Positions 47,940-57,421 of a stretch of 64,000 nucleotides of DNA are shown here, piece by piece; positions within the stretch are counted from its first letter, which is position 1; each line of letters starts with the position of its first letter. Both the position numbers and the translations under genes were made by a program. The DNA lies in assembly GCA_016929335.1 (NCBI GenBank), contig JAFGIY010000064.1, positions 1-64,000 of the forward strand, given 5' to 3'. The stretch is from Acidobacteriota bacterium. Its GTDB lineage: Bacteria; Acidobacteriota; UBA6911. The notes beneath the pieces are model-generated. The model did not search any database. It was not told the origin of the DNA and saw only the letters and a list, made by a program, of their open reading frames with translations.

Positions 47940-48734
47940 CTACTTTATCCCAGGGAAAACACAGGCCAGGATGGGAAATAGTTCGTCCAGAGTGGAGATC
48001 TCCCAATCCGGGACGATAGAATCGTCGCGCGATGCGCCGGATCGATTGAGCCAGACGGCGCGCAGTCCGGCCGCGTGTGCCCCCTGGATATCCGAACTGA
48101 TGCTGTTCCCGATTGTTACCGTCGCCTCTGCGTTTGCTCTCATGCGGGCAAGCAGCATGCGAAATATACCGGGATCAGGCTTGCCGATACCGATATCACC
48201 TGAGATGAGTATCTGGCTGAAATATCCATTAATCCCGGATCCTTCAATTTTCCTCCTTTGCAGATCAGAAGCTCCATTTGTCAGCAACGCCAGAATGTAA
48301 TTTCCACGCAGCCGCTCCAGAGTCCGGATGGTATCCGGGTAAACCGCATGCTTCTTACGGCGCAGGCGCGGAAAAGCCTCTGCCATCTCGGCAGCCAGAT
48401 CAGCATCTTCGATGCCATGAAGGTGAAGTGCTTTCCGCCAGGCTTCATATCGATAGACGGGGGCCCATTCCCGCAATGCTTTCAGATCGGGATCCGGGCC
48501 GATGAATTCTGCCCACATCCCTTCCCATGAACTGATGCCGACCCGTTTGCAGTACGGGTGTGAGGGAAAGCCATACCATAATTCCCGGCAGGCTTTCCTT
48601 AATGTCGAGTGGAGGTCGCTCGGATCAATCCCGTATTTGTCCCGTGCCGGCCCTCCGGTTTCAATAAAAGCGGCTTCGGCTGATGCTTCCTCGACAACCA
48701 GGGTATCGTCAAGATCGAATATCAATGCCGGCAT
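47940..48734 (-). CDS. HAD-family hydrolase
   Basis: MPALIFDLDDTLVVEEASAE, ALLTNGASDLQRRKIE, GIGKPDPGIFRMLLAR, VTIGNSISSDIQGAHAAGLRAVWLNR. Confidence 0.93.
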   Translation of the reverse strand: MPALIFDLDDTLVVEEASAEAAFIETGGPARDKYGIDPSDLHSTLRKACRELWYGFPSHPYCKRVGISSWEGMWAEFIGPDPDLKALREWAPVYRYEAWRKALHLHGIEDADLAAEMAEAFPRLRRKKHAVYPDTIRTLERLRGNYILALLTNGASDLQRRKIEGSGINGYFSQILISGDIGIGKPDPGIFRMLLARMRANAEATVTIGNSISSDIQGAHAAGLRAVWLNRSGASRDDSIVPDWEISTLDELFPILACVFPGIK

Positions 48735-48747
48735 TGGACAAACCTTC

Positions 48748-49125
48748 CTATAGAGCGGATTCCCAAATTTTATTGCCTGTCGCCGAATAGCCGGCGCGTT
48801 CTATTTTAACAGGTAGGCAATAAGCGGAGTCAGCGTCAGCGGGCTCAGGATCGTTAAATGTGAATAGAGCAAGCTTGCCGAATTCGCTTCCGGATATTCT
48901 CACACTCTTCAGAGATACGAAAACCAGGCATGGGCTGAAAATATGGAACGCCATATTCGAGGCTGCCTTGATGTCCGGACGCACAGTGCGGCCCAATACG
49001 AATCCTGTCGAGGCACAGAGGAGGACGGGCAGAAGGTTATTGATAAAAACATCGCGTATTACCGCAAATTCCATCGGTACTGCTCCAGATTCTCCGGTCA
49101 GATAATCAGGCTTCCGGGCAGGCAA
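48748..49125 (-). pseudogene. Truncated AEC-family transporter remnant
   Basis: N-terminus AVIRDVFINNLLPVLLCASTGFVLGRTVRPDIKAASNMAFHIFSPCLVFVSL is AEC-like; after ~90 aa another frame reads LTILSPLTLTPLIAYLLK-stop, implying internal deletion/frameshift. Confidence 0.65.
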
Positions 49126-49180
49126 ATATTCCTATCAATCCGGTTTAAATGCCAGTCCAAATCAACAGAGAAAAGCGTAG

Positions 49181-49315
49181 CCACGAATTAACACGAATTG
49201 CACGAACCGGGATGGTAAATATATGGGCGGGCCTCCGGCCCCTGGAGCTATCTCTGGAGCAGCGCTCCGCGCTGACGCCCATACGCCCTTCTTAAAAATT
49301 CGTGATAATTCGTGG
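49181..49315. repeat. CCACGAATT inverted-repeat element
   Basis: CCACGAATTAACACGAATT (49181-49199) and AATTCGTGATAATTCGTGG (49297-49315), 18/19 complementary, around an inner GGGCG...CGCCC fold. Confidence 0.85.
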
Positions 49316-49366
49316 CCGGATTCATATTCATGATATGCAAAGATCCGGTAAACGCACTACACTAAG

Positions 49367-50200
49367 ATGATGCTGAGCGAGTTTATACATTCTATTGTGC
49401 CTCCTGATTCACCAAAGAATGATGAAGCGTGGTGGTTCGTCTATTCGGAATATCGACTGCTCGTCAAGATCTCAGGGGATGCTGTCGGAATTCCGGTAAC
49501 AGGAGAGGCGGAGGCTTTTGGCGTTGATTGTTCACACGGACTTTATCTCGGACTTTATCGAGGAAAGCCCTGCTATGCTGCGGAAACGTGTCTTCGGGAG
49601 GAAGCTTTGCCGGGAGCCGATTTCCAGGAGCTTCGGTCGCTCTTTGGGCGTCTTGAAAACGGATTCTACGAAATTGCCCTTTTTGGTATACACCTCACAG
49701 GTTGGGATAAATCCTGTCAATTTTGCAGCCGGTGCCGTGGGAAACTGAAATCCCGAAGCGATATGAGGGCAAAAGAATGTGAAGAATGCGGCCGGCTTGA
49801 GTTCCCGAGAATTTCTCCCGCAATCATAGTACTTGTGGAAAAGGGAGACACGCTGCTTCTGGCACGTTCCCCCAGATTTGCCGGCCGATTTTTCAGCGTC
49901 CTCGCAGGCTTTGTGGAGCCGGGCGAAAGCCTGGAAGAGGCGGTCCGCCGGGAGGTCCGGGAGGAGACGGGCATCGCCGTGAAAGATATTGCTTACTTCG
50001 GAAGCCAGCCGTGGCCGTTCCCCGATAGCCTCATGATCGGGTTCACCGCCCAGTATGAATCGGGGGAGATACAGATCGACGGAGAAGAAATCATTGAAGC
50101 CGGTTGGTATCGCGCGGATAGCCTGCCGAGTATTCCCGGGAAGCTGAGCATCGCGCGGCAGCTCATCGACTGGTTTATTAAGAAGAACGCCGGAAATTAG
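49367..50200 (+). CDS. nudC: NAD(+) diphosphatase (NudC-like Nudix hydrolase)
   Basis: Zinc ribbon CQFCSRCRG...CEECG; Nudix box GFVEPGESLEEAVRREVREETGI; SQPWPFPDSLMIGF. Confidence 0.94.
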   Translation: MMLSEFIHSIVPPDSPKNDEAWWFVYSEYRLLVKISGDAVGIPVTGEAEAFGVDCSHGLYLGLYRGKPCYAAETCLREEALPGADFQELRSLFGRLENGFYEIALFGIHLTGWDKSCQFCSRCRGKLKSRSDMRAKECEECGRLEFPRISPAIIVLVEKGDTLLLARSPRFAGRFFSVLAGFVEPGESLEEAVRREVREETGIAVKDIAYFGSQPWPFPDSLMIGFTAQYESGEIQIDGEEIIEAGWYRADSLPSIPGKLSIARQLIDWFIKKNAGN

Positions 50201-50293
50201 CCGGATACCAGGAATCAAGACGATAAGTGCAATCTGGCTTGTATGCCAGAGTATTGAACCGACCTTTGGCCATTGAATATGGGAGGTGCCTCC

Positions 50294-51121
50294 ATGCTTG
50301 AATTGCCGGAAACAAACTGCATTGCGGAACAAATCGCCGGATCGTTCGGAAAGAGCAAGATCAGCAGCGTCCTGGCGGCACATACTCCGCATAAGTTGAC
50401 GTGGTATTTCGGAAATTTCGAGAAATATCCTGAGCTTCTTATAGGAAAAACCATTGGAAAAGCTTCCGGTTGTGGAAGCATGGTGGAGATATACGCAGGG
50501 AAATCGATTCTGCTTTTTTCGGAGGGTGTCGGTCTCCGCTTTCATGATCGAAAAGAGCCTCGGCCTGAGAGGCATCAGCTTTTGATAGAATTCGACAATG
50601 GTACCGCTCTGAGCGCCGCCGTCCAGATGTATGGCGGATTGGGGTGCTTAGCCGAAGGCAAGCTGGATAATCCATATTACAAAGCCGCCAAAGAAAAACC
50701 TTCGCCGTTTTCCAGGGGATTCGGCAAATCCTATTTTGCCCGCCTGATTGGCGATCCGGCGGTGCAAAAACTGAGCGCCAAAGCTTTTCTTGCCACGGGG
50801 CAGCGGATTCCGGGACTGGGGAATGGAGTTCTGCAGGACATACTGTTTAATGCCGGGATACATCCCAAAAAGAAAGTGAGCACGCTTTCGCTCGCAGAAA
50901 GAAATGAGCTGTACGACTCAATCAGGACCACGCTTCACGCAATGCTGAAAGGAGGCGGCCGGGATACCGAAAGCGACCTGTATGGAATCCGCGGCAGATA
51001 CAAAACCATCCTTTCGAAAAATACCGCGGGCAAACCGTGTCTTCTGTGCGGAACGCCGATTAAAAAGGAAAGCTATCTGGGCGGCAGCATTTACTTCTGC
51101 CCTAAATGCCAACCTCTGTAA
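50294..51121 (+). CDS. Divergent Fpg/Nei-family DNA glycosylase-like protein
   Basis: N-terminus MLELPETNCIAEQI; C-terminal zinc finger CLLCGTPIKKESYLGGSIYFCPKCQ. Track start 50273; likely ATG 50294. Confidence 0.85.
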   Translation: MLELPETNCIAEQIAGSFGKSKISSVLAAHTPHKLTWYFGNFEKYPELLIGKTIGKASGCGSMVEIYAGKSILLFSEGVGLRFHDRKEPRPERHQLLIEFDNGTALSAAVQMYGGLGCLAEGKLDNPYYKAAKEKPSPFSRGFGKSYFARLIGDPAVQKLSAKAFLATGQRIPGLGNGVLQDILFNAGIHPKKKVSTLSLAERNELYDSIRTTLHAMLKGGGRDTESDLYGIRGRYKTILSKNTAGKPCLLCGTPIKKESYLGGSIYFCPKCQPL

Positions 51122-51322
51122 TCATGGCGAGTTGTTTGTCAGGATTTTCCAATATCCGGCTAAAGTCATAGGGAGGTGGAAAAACTTGATTCAAAAAGAT
51201 CTTTCTCTCTTCTGTCGCATATCATTTATTATAGTAACCCAGCGCATAAATCGTGTCGGAGTGTTCAGCACCGGAAGCGGCTTATTCGACTCATATGCTG
51301 ATAAACAGAGGAGGAGTGTTCG

Positions 51323-52207
51323 ATGAAGATGTTTAGTCTCATGTGGATTTTACTCACGGGTGCGTTGATCGCCCCCACGGCAGGCTTTGCGCAGATTTCC
51401 TGCTCGCGCGAAGGATTGCAGGGCGCAGTCGATCTCTATATCGCCGCTCAGACCAAAGGGGATGTATCCGGCCTGCCGCTGGCGAAAGGGCTGGACTATA
51501 TGGAGAACATAGCCCCCGCAAATATCGACAACGGCCTGATCAAAAAGCCGATGAAGATTGATTTCCATCGCAGCCTGCTTGATCCGGCAACGTGCCAGAC
51601 GTTTACCGAGGTGATCGTAACAGACAATGAGAATCCTTATGTCCTCGGAACGCGCCTGCGCGTCAACCGTGACAAGATTGCCGAGATTGAAATCATTTGG
51701 ACAACAAAGGGCTATTGGGGATTCAGCGCCGACAGCTACATGAAGTATTCGTCCACGGAGAAGTGGGATACCATCCCTGCCGACAAGCGCGATACACGCG
51801 CCACGCTCGTTTCAGCTGCCGGCGCTTATCTTGATGCATTTCTCGAACAGAAGAAGGACCTGGTGCCGTGGGGATATCCCTGCGTCCGCATAGAAGGCGG
51901 CATGTACACCGGCAGAGGGACACCCAATGACAGCTGCGATGTCGGCGTCCCGAGCGGGGTGAACATAGTCAACCGCCGCTTCGTGGTCGACGAAACAATC
52001 GGTTCGGTCGTTGTATTCTGCACTTTTGGCGCCGCAAGCCCGACGGGCCGAGGCGGCGCGCCCGATTCGCACCTTTTCCGCCTGGAGAACGGCAAGCTTC
52101 GTTACGTACACACCCTGACACATTTGAAGCAGGCGGATTTCCAGGGACCGCTCCCTCCGGGCAGCGCCCCCGGCCTGGGTCCCGGAGCCCCGCCGAAAAA
52201 GCAGTAG
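51323..52207 (+). CDS. Secreted uncharacterized protein, paralog of 19430..20287 (DUF8021-like)
   Basis: HRSLLDPATCQTFTEVIV, NPYVLGTRLRV, YMKYSSTEKWDTIP, VPWGYPCVRIEGGMYT. Confidence 0.75.
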   Translation: MKMFSLMWILLTGALIAPTAGFAQISCSREGLQGAVDLYIAAQTKGDVSGLPLAKGLDYMENIAPANIDNGLIKKPMKIDFHRSLLDPATCQTFTEVIVTDNENPYVLGTRLRVNRDKIAEIEIIWTTKGYWGFSADSYMKYSSTEKWDTIPADKRDTRATLVSAAGAYLDAFLEQKKDLVPWGYPCVRIEGGMYTGRGTPNDSCDVGVPSGVNIVNRRFVVDETIGSVVVFCTFGAASPTGRGGAPDSHLFRLENGKLRYVHTLTHLKQADFQGPLPPGSAPGLGPGAPPKKQ

Positions 52208-52278
52208 CTATGCATGGATCCCGGGGATCACGGATTGATTCCCGGTCGATTCAGTGCAGTAATTCGCTTTAGGTAAAA

Positions 52279-52358
52279 CCTCCGGCTCTGTCCTCGCTTT
52301 AGGACAGAGTTGACACTTCAGTCTTGCCTGTAGGGTAACAGCGAGGGCTCTGCCGGAG
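52279..52358. repeat. CCTCCGGC palindromic dispersed repeat, copy B3
   Basis: CCTCCGGCTCTGTCCTCGCT...AGCGAGGGCTCTGCCGGAG. Confidence 0.85.
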
Positions 52359-52364
52359 AGATAT

Positions 52365-52610
52365 TTATTCACGGGACCGGCGCAGGATACGTGTCATGCT
52401 TTTTTGCATGCGCGGCAGGTCCCCGCTTTGGCCGCGTATGAGCTGCACTTCCCTGATCATCTGCCAGGCGGCTGCAAAACGGCCGGCATCTCCGACTTTT
52501 TGCCAAAATTCAATATCGAAGGACCTGTCATCATGTTGTTTGCGCCTGGCTACACGCGACATGATCACTCGAGGTTTCGACAGACCGGTTTCTTTCAACG
52601 GCTCGCCCAT
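52365..52610 (-). CDS. Small hypothetical protein paired with nucleotidyltransferase gene
   Basis: 81 aa, DRSFDIEFWQKVGDAGRFAAAWQMIREVQLIRG; starts 28 nt after the upstream gene. Confidence 0.6.
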   Translation of the reverse strand: MGEPLKETGLSKPRVIMSRVARRKQHDDRSFDIEFWQKVGDAGRFAAAWQMIREVQLIRGQSGDLPRMQKSMTRILRRSRE

Positions 52611-52637
52611 GGCATCAATCTTTAAATAAGATCAGAC

Positions 52638-53099
52638 TCAGCTTTTCTTCTTTTTGATGGCTTCCAACCTGTATGCATCCAGAATGTCTTGTTCGCGCCC
52701 GGAGGCCTTTTTGGAATGCACGACATCCTCGTAGCTCAACACATGGATTTTTTGATCCTCGTATGTTCCGCTTGCGCGTCGTTCCCACGCTTCCTGAAAA
52801 TTGAGCCCTTTGACATCCAAAAGGATGTCAACACGATTCGGTTCGATACCTATCTGGAAGACAATGTCCGGGTTGCTAAGATCGGCCAGGGTTAAATCGG
52901 CCAGCGGCGCGCCGAAGCGCATCAGAGCATCCCATATTCTCCGGGCATTTTCCGGCGTCGGGTCCGCCCAGATATCCAGGTCTTTCGTGTAACGCGGTTC
53001 GGTGTAATAAATGACCGCATACGCGCCGACAATCAGATATCTCGCGTCCGCTTCATTCAAGCATTGCAGCAAGTCCCGGAAGTCATGATTGCCATTCAT
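52638..53099 (-). CDS. Nucleotidyltransferase-fold (AbiEii/DUF6036-like) protein
   Basis: YLIVGAYAVIYYTEPRYTKDLDIWADPTPENARRIWDAL. Confidence 0.8.
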   Translation of the reverse strand: MNGNHDFRDLLQCLNEADARYLIVGAYAVIYYTEPRYTKDLDIWADPTPENARRIWDALMRFGAPLADLTLADLSNPDIVFQIGIEPNRVDILLDVKGLNFQEAWERRASGTYEDQKIHVLSYEDVVHSKKASGREQDILDAYRLEAIKKKKS

Positions 53100-53608
53100 A
53101 GCATCAGTATATTAGTCTAAGGCGGCAAAAAAAGCGATTCCCCACAAGCTCCATTTTTCGCAATCCATGGAAACGCCCATATTTCCTTTAATCCACTTTA
53201 AGGATGTAAATTCCCATTAGCATATGGGAATAAAATCCGCGCGTAAGGGGTGCGCTATAGCCTTTGCTCCGGGCATATTTCGCGATAAATTTTTCAGGGC
53301 AGGCTGTTAGTTCTCGCATGCATCGATTTGGTGAAGAGCAATGTGCAAATAATTGCCTTTTTGCTGAAAGCCCTTTTGCATTATAGCCCGATTCATCATT
53401 AGCCTGCATTCGACGGCTGCGGCCGACCGAATGCGGTATCGGGAATTATGACTTTAAAGCATATGTCGCCGTGATGGAGAAGCAGCGCCGGCAGCATGCT
53501 TTTTAGATTCATGGTTGACTATCGGTTTTAATATGAAAAAACCCGGTGTATATACTAAACTGACGCGGAACGACATCCGGTACTATTTGCTTTCTTTGAG
53601 GTGGGAAT

Positions 53609-54772
53609 ATGCAGGCGATATGCAAAGCGAAACATAAGATCGTGGGCGGTTCAATGGCGTTTCTGACACTGGCGGCGGTAGTGGGGATTGCTGCTTACCG
53701 GACGCACACTGAACCCGACTCTGCTCTGTTTTTTAAAGCCTACCCCCAGGTGCTTGGGACGAGGTTGGATGGCTGTGAAACATGCCACTCCCGCATCGAA
53801 TCTCTTCCTCCGGGAGAAGTCAAAGGGAATGCAGTGAAACTGAGCAGCTGTGACTCGTGTCACCAGATCACCGACTATGGCCGCAAGCAGGGCAATACAC
53901 TGACTCCCTATGGGCATGAATACAGAAAGGCCGGAAGAAACGCGGCTGCTTTTGCCGCTATTGCAAAGCTGGATTCCGATCGGGACGGATGGTCAAATGC
54001 CGCGGAGCTCGATGCTAAAACCAATCCCGGAGATCCATTGAGCACGCCGGATAAAAAGTTGGCGCCGCACATTGTGATTTCATACGATGACCTGGTCGCG
54101 AAAAAGATCCCGATATTGGAACAGGCTATCTTCGTCAATGTTACCAAATCAAAAGACGGAGACAGTTATTCGGATCTGAAGGGCTTCAAGCTTATTGATG
54201 TGCTCGAAGCTGCAGGAATGAATAGAGAAGCAACAAGCGTCGATGTCATCAGCCTGGACGGATTTTCCACAACATTTTCCATCAATCAGTTGCGCCGGAA
54301 ATACCGTCAGGCGCCGCCCGAATTCGGCCTTGGAGCGGATACATTGGGAGAATGCGGCTGGGTGCGATATGGAGCCAGGAATCTGAAAGCGGGCGTTCCG
54401 CTTCCGGATGCCAATGTGCTTTTGACTTTTGCTGTAAACCGGAAAGAATATCCGCCTGCTTCAATCAACGACCAGCAGCGGCTTCAGGGGAGCGGGCCAT
54501 TCCGCATTGTCGCTCCGCAGATGAAAAATCCCGGGATGCCGGATAATTCAAGCAGAGCGACAGAAGCCTGCATTGCGAAGGTCCCGGAGAAATATCGCTA
54601 CAATAGCGATTTCGAAAAGAACTCCGATTACTGCGTCAAGGCTGTGGTGGCGCTACGCGTGAATCCGCTGCCGACCGGCACAATCGATATTCATTGGCCT
54701 CAATACGCAGGGAAAGCGATTGAGGGAAAGAATATTGTGATTTTCGGCGCTTTGAAACAGGCCAAACGATAG
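53609..54772 (+). CDS. Diheme c-type cytochrome with Ca-binding-like repeat and molybdopterin-oxidoreductase-like C-terminal region
   Basis: CETCH and CDSCH; LDSDRDGWSNAAELDAKTNPGDPLSTP; signal anchor MAFLTLAAVVGIAAY. Confidence 0.85.
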   Translation: MQAICKAKHKIVGGSMAFLTLAAVVGIAAYRTHTEPDSALFFKAYPQVLGTRLDGCETCHSRIESLPPGEVKGNAVKLSSCDSCHQITDYGRKQGNTLTPYGHEYRKAGRNAAAFAAIAKLDSDRDGWSNAAELDAKTNPGDPLSTPDKKLAPHIVISYDDLVAKKIPILEQAIFVNVTKSKDGDSYSDLKGFKLIDVLEAAGMNREATSVDVISLDGFSTTFSINQLRRKYRQAPPEFGLGADTLGECGWVRYGARNLKAGVPLPDANVLLTFAVNRKEYPPASINDQQRLQGSGPFRIVAPQMKNPGMPDNSSRATEACIAKVPEKYRYNSDFEKNSDYCVKAVVALRVNPLPTGTIDIHWPQYAGKAIEGKNIVIFGALKQAKR

Positions 54773-54847
54773 CGATCGCCCGTTACGGCCAGGTGTAAAC
54801 AGCCGCTTGATCGTTCACGCGAGAAAGCCCGCGTCTCTTTGATCAAA

Positions 54848-54903
54848 CCTCCGGCTCTGCCCTCAATCCCGGGATCAGGCAACATCCAGGGCTTTGCCGG
54901 AGG
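54848..54903. repeat. CCTCCGGC palindromic dispersed repeat, copy B4
   Basis: CCTCCGGCTCTGCCCTCAATCCC...CCAGGGCTTTGCCGGAGG. Confidence 0.8.
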
Positions 54904-54930
54904 CCGCTGTTTTTAATCCAATACTGCAGG

Positions 54931-55422
54931 CTAACGCTTCTTCAGCTTTTTAATCTCTGCAGGCGTATATTTCTTACGTGGATGCGAAGGGTGATTCGCA
55001 ATGTCTCCTTTCTTCATGTCATATTTGGGAGCCAGGAGTACATGCATCCACTGAAAAGGTTTATTCACCTTCGTAATGGCGACCGGGCCGTGCAACAACC
55101 CCTTAGGCATATACACAATGGAAGTCGTGTTGATTATGTGTTTCTCCCTTTCCTTGCCAATGCATATCTCGATTTCGGCGTCGAAATCGAAATAGTTCTT
55201 CGGATTCCTGCCAAAGATGAAAAAAATTTCATCGCCGTCATGGGTATGGAGCTGATGAGGAAATGCGATGGGTTTGGTGATGCAAAGCAGTTGAACTTCA
55301 ACAGGAAAGCTGGGAAATACGGCACCCGCGCAACCTTTTTCAGCACAAATGTGCAGCGATGGGGCATTTCCTTTTTCCAAGGGTTCTCTGATTATGTACT
55401 TCCCGTACTTGGTCTTGGCCAT
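54931..55422 (-). CDS. Cupin-like protein
   Basis: FPHQLHTHDGDEIFFIFG...IVYMPKGLLHGPV. Confidence 0.65.
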   Translation of the reverse strand: MAKTKYGKYIIREPLEKGNAPSLHICAEKGCAGAVFPSFPVEVQLLCITKPIAFPHQLHTHDGDEIFFIFGRNPKNYFDFDAEIEICIGKEREKHIINTTSIVYMPKGLLHGPVAITKVNKPFQWMHVLLAPKYDMKKGDIANHPSHPRKKYTPAEIKKLKKR

Positions 55423-55737
55423 TTTGAATCCTCCTTCTCTTTATCTCAGGCAATAGCGATACACCGATAATCGGGACCGGGCTGTGGCTGAAATAGCTAT
55501 TGGATGACAGGCAGAATGAATCCCATTTTCACAATCCACTATCTATCAAGCCATTCTCTGGTTCTGTTCATATTTCTACGTAAACTTGCTTGAATCTGCG
55601 GATGGAATTCTACTACAGGTTGCGCTGAGGAATGTTGAATTTTACAGATCGCGCCTTTGGCTCTCAGCATTCAGCTATCGGTTTTGAGCTTTCAGCGGAG
55701 GCTGCCCGGCCGGATTTTTTGCGGAATGGAAAAAGAA

Positions 55738-55761
55738 AAGGCCGCTCCGAAGAGCGGCCTT
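55738..55761 (-). terminator. Terminator of PEP-CTERM gene
   Basis: Minus strand AAGGCCGCTC-TTCG-GAGCGGCCTT followed by TTCTTTTTCC. Confidence 0.85.
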
Positions 55762-55787
55762 GATTGGAGTTGATGCTGTAGATGAAA

Positions 55788-56612
55788 TTACTGTCTCTTT
55801 ATTCGCCGAGCCGCTAATCCGGCTATTCCAAGCCCGGTTCCGAGGAGGAGGAGGGAGCTGGGTTCGGGGATATCGGGTACTTCATTTATTCCGACGCGGA
55901 TTCTATAGGCTCCGTCATTATCATCGTAGGCGCCGGGAGATCCGACAAAACCGAAACCATCCGGAATTCCAAACGCGACACGAGTCGCACCGATAGGAGC
56001 TATAAATTGCTGAAAAACTCCGCCAGTGGTCATTCCATTGCCAATGTAGAAAACCTGGCCCAGTCCCGGGGTGATGGACGGGAAATTGGTGCCTAGCCCG
56101 GCGGAAGTGAAATCCAATCTGGCAGGAGTCGATCCGTTGGGAATATTGTCATCGAGAAATACCCCGACAAGAGGACCGGCGCCATTTGATAGAAAACCGC
56201 TTATCCCGCCATAGCCCAGAACATCTGTGTTTCCGGGACCACCTTCAGGTCCATAAATGCTTCCTCCAAAGCCGTTGTAAAAACTGATTCCTCCTACGGC
56301 CGGATCCAAAGCCCGTATGATGTCACCGGCAGTAACTGCCAGTAACGGCGGAAGTGTTTCCTGGATCTCTTCAGGAGTAGGATACCCATGTCTTTGCATG
56401 CCGGCAGGGTAGTTCCAGGGATCGCTTGCAGGCGGAATAGTGATATCCGTCCGGCCCGCGAGAAAAATAGCATCACCGCCATCTATGGTGATGTCAAAAA
56501 CATCCGCTCTTGCGGATGGGACAAAGCTAATGGCGACTATGATCGAAACTAAAACGATTAATGCACCGCTTCCAATTTTGACAGACATGAAACCCTCCAT
56601 CGATATGGCCAC
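55788..56612 (-). CDS. PEP-CTERM sorting domain-containing protein
   Basis: Signal peptide; C-terminus IPEPSSLLLLGTGLGIAGLAARRIKRQ. Confidence 0.92.
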   Translation of the reverse strand: MAISMEGFMSVKIGSGALIVLVSIIVAISFVPSARADVFDITIDGGDAIFLAGRTDITIPPASDPWNYPAGMQRHGYPTPEEIQETLPPLLAVTAGDIIRALDPAVGGISFYNGFGGSIYGPEGGPGNTDVLGYGGISGFLSNGAGPLVGVFLDDNIPNGSTPARLDFTSAGLGTNFPSITPGLGQVFYIGNGMTTGGVFQQFIAPIGATRVAFGIPDGFGFVGSPGAYDDNDGAYRIRVGINEVPDIPEPSSLLLLGTGLGIAGLAARRIKRQ

Positions 56613-57097
56613 TTTTAATTAAAGAAGCATTATTGAATAAGCAATGTATATGCCATATCCCGCGTTTGGATAGCATTAAATGCCATTGCGGGTCTCAATT
56701 ATTAGATTAATAATGGGTTAGGAGAATTTTTAATCAGGGTAGCAGCAAATGAACTGCTCCTGCTTCATTAAATTTTGTAAAACAAATTTACATTTGTTAA
56801 GGCTGGCCGGCCCAATGATTATTTGCCAATTCATTATATATCTATTATTTGCGAGATATTGCCTTTTCTTCCCGAATTGTAATATTTCCCGACATGGGTT
56901 GATTAAAACAGGGTGGCTGAATTCCGAAAGGCAGGAATCGCAAACAGGCAGCCCAATCCGGAAGCAGAGGAGGATGAAGATATTCTTTTATCCTTTCAGC
57001 TGACTGTCCGACTTTTTTGCGGATGCATTTCAAGTTTGCATCCAACCTTGATAAGTGGAACGGACCTGCAAAGTTTGAAGCTTTCTAATCCGTTGCG

Positions 57098-57258
57098 AGA
57101 TCCCAAGGCTCTGAGGATCTGAGCAAAGATCCCAATGTTTCCTTTCTTTAGGAATGCAGTGCCAGCCGCTTTGAGTGGTTCACCTACAAGCCTTCGGCTT
57201 TGCCCTCGCTGTGGCCCAAAGTGTCAACTGTGTCCTACAGCGAGGGCTTTGCCGGAGG
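57098..57258. repeat. Dispersed repeats F2 and B5
   Basis: GAGATCCCAAGGCTCTGAGGATCTGAGCAAAGATCCCAATG (F2); CCTTCGGCTTTGCCCTCGCTGT...ACAGCGAGGGCTTTGCCGGAGG at 57191-57258 (B5). Confidence 0.8.
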
Positions 57259-57421
57259 TTCCTGATTCATGTACCGCTTATGTGAAGCGCCATCTGCAGG
57301 TCTTGAAAGGCTGGGCTAACCCAAATAATCTGCCAGACAGCCTGCAAATGGCGCTTGAGGACGAACTCCATAAGTTCGGAGCTCAGGTTTATTTGGTGAT
57401 CGCCTCCAGGATTTGAGATTC

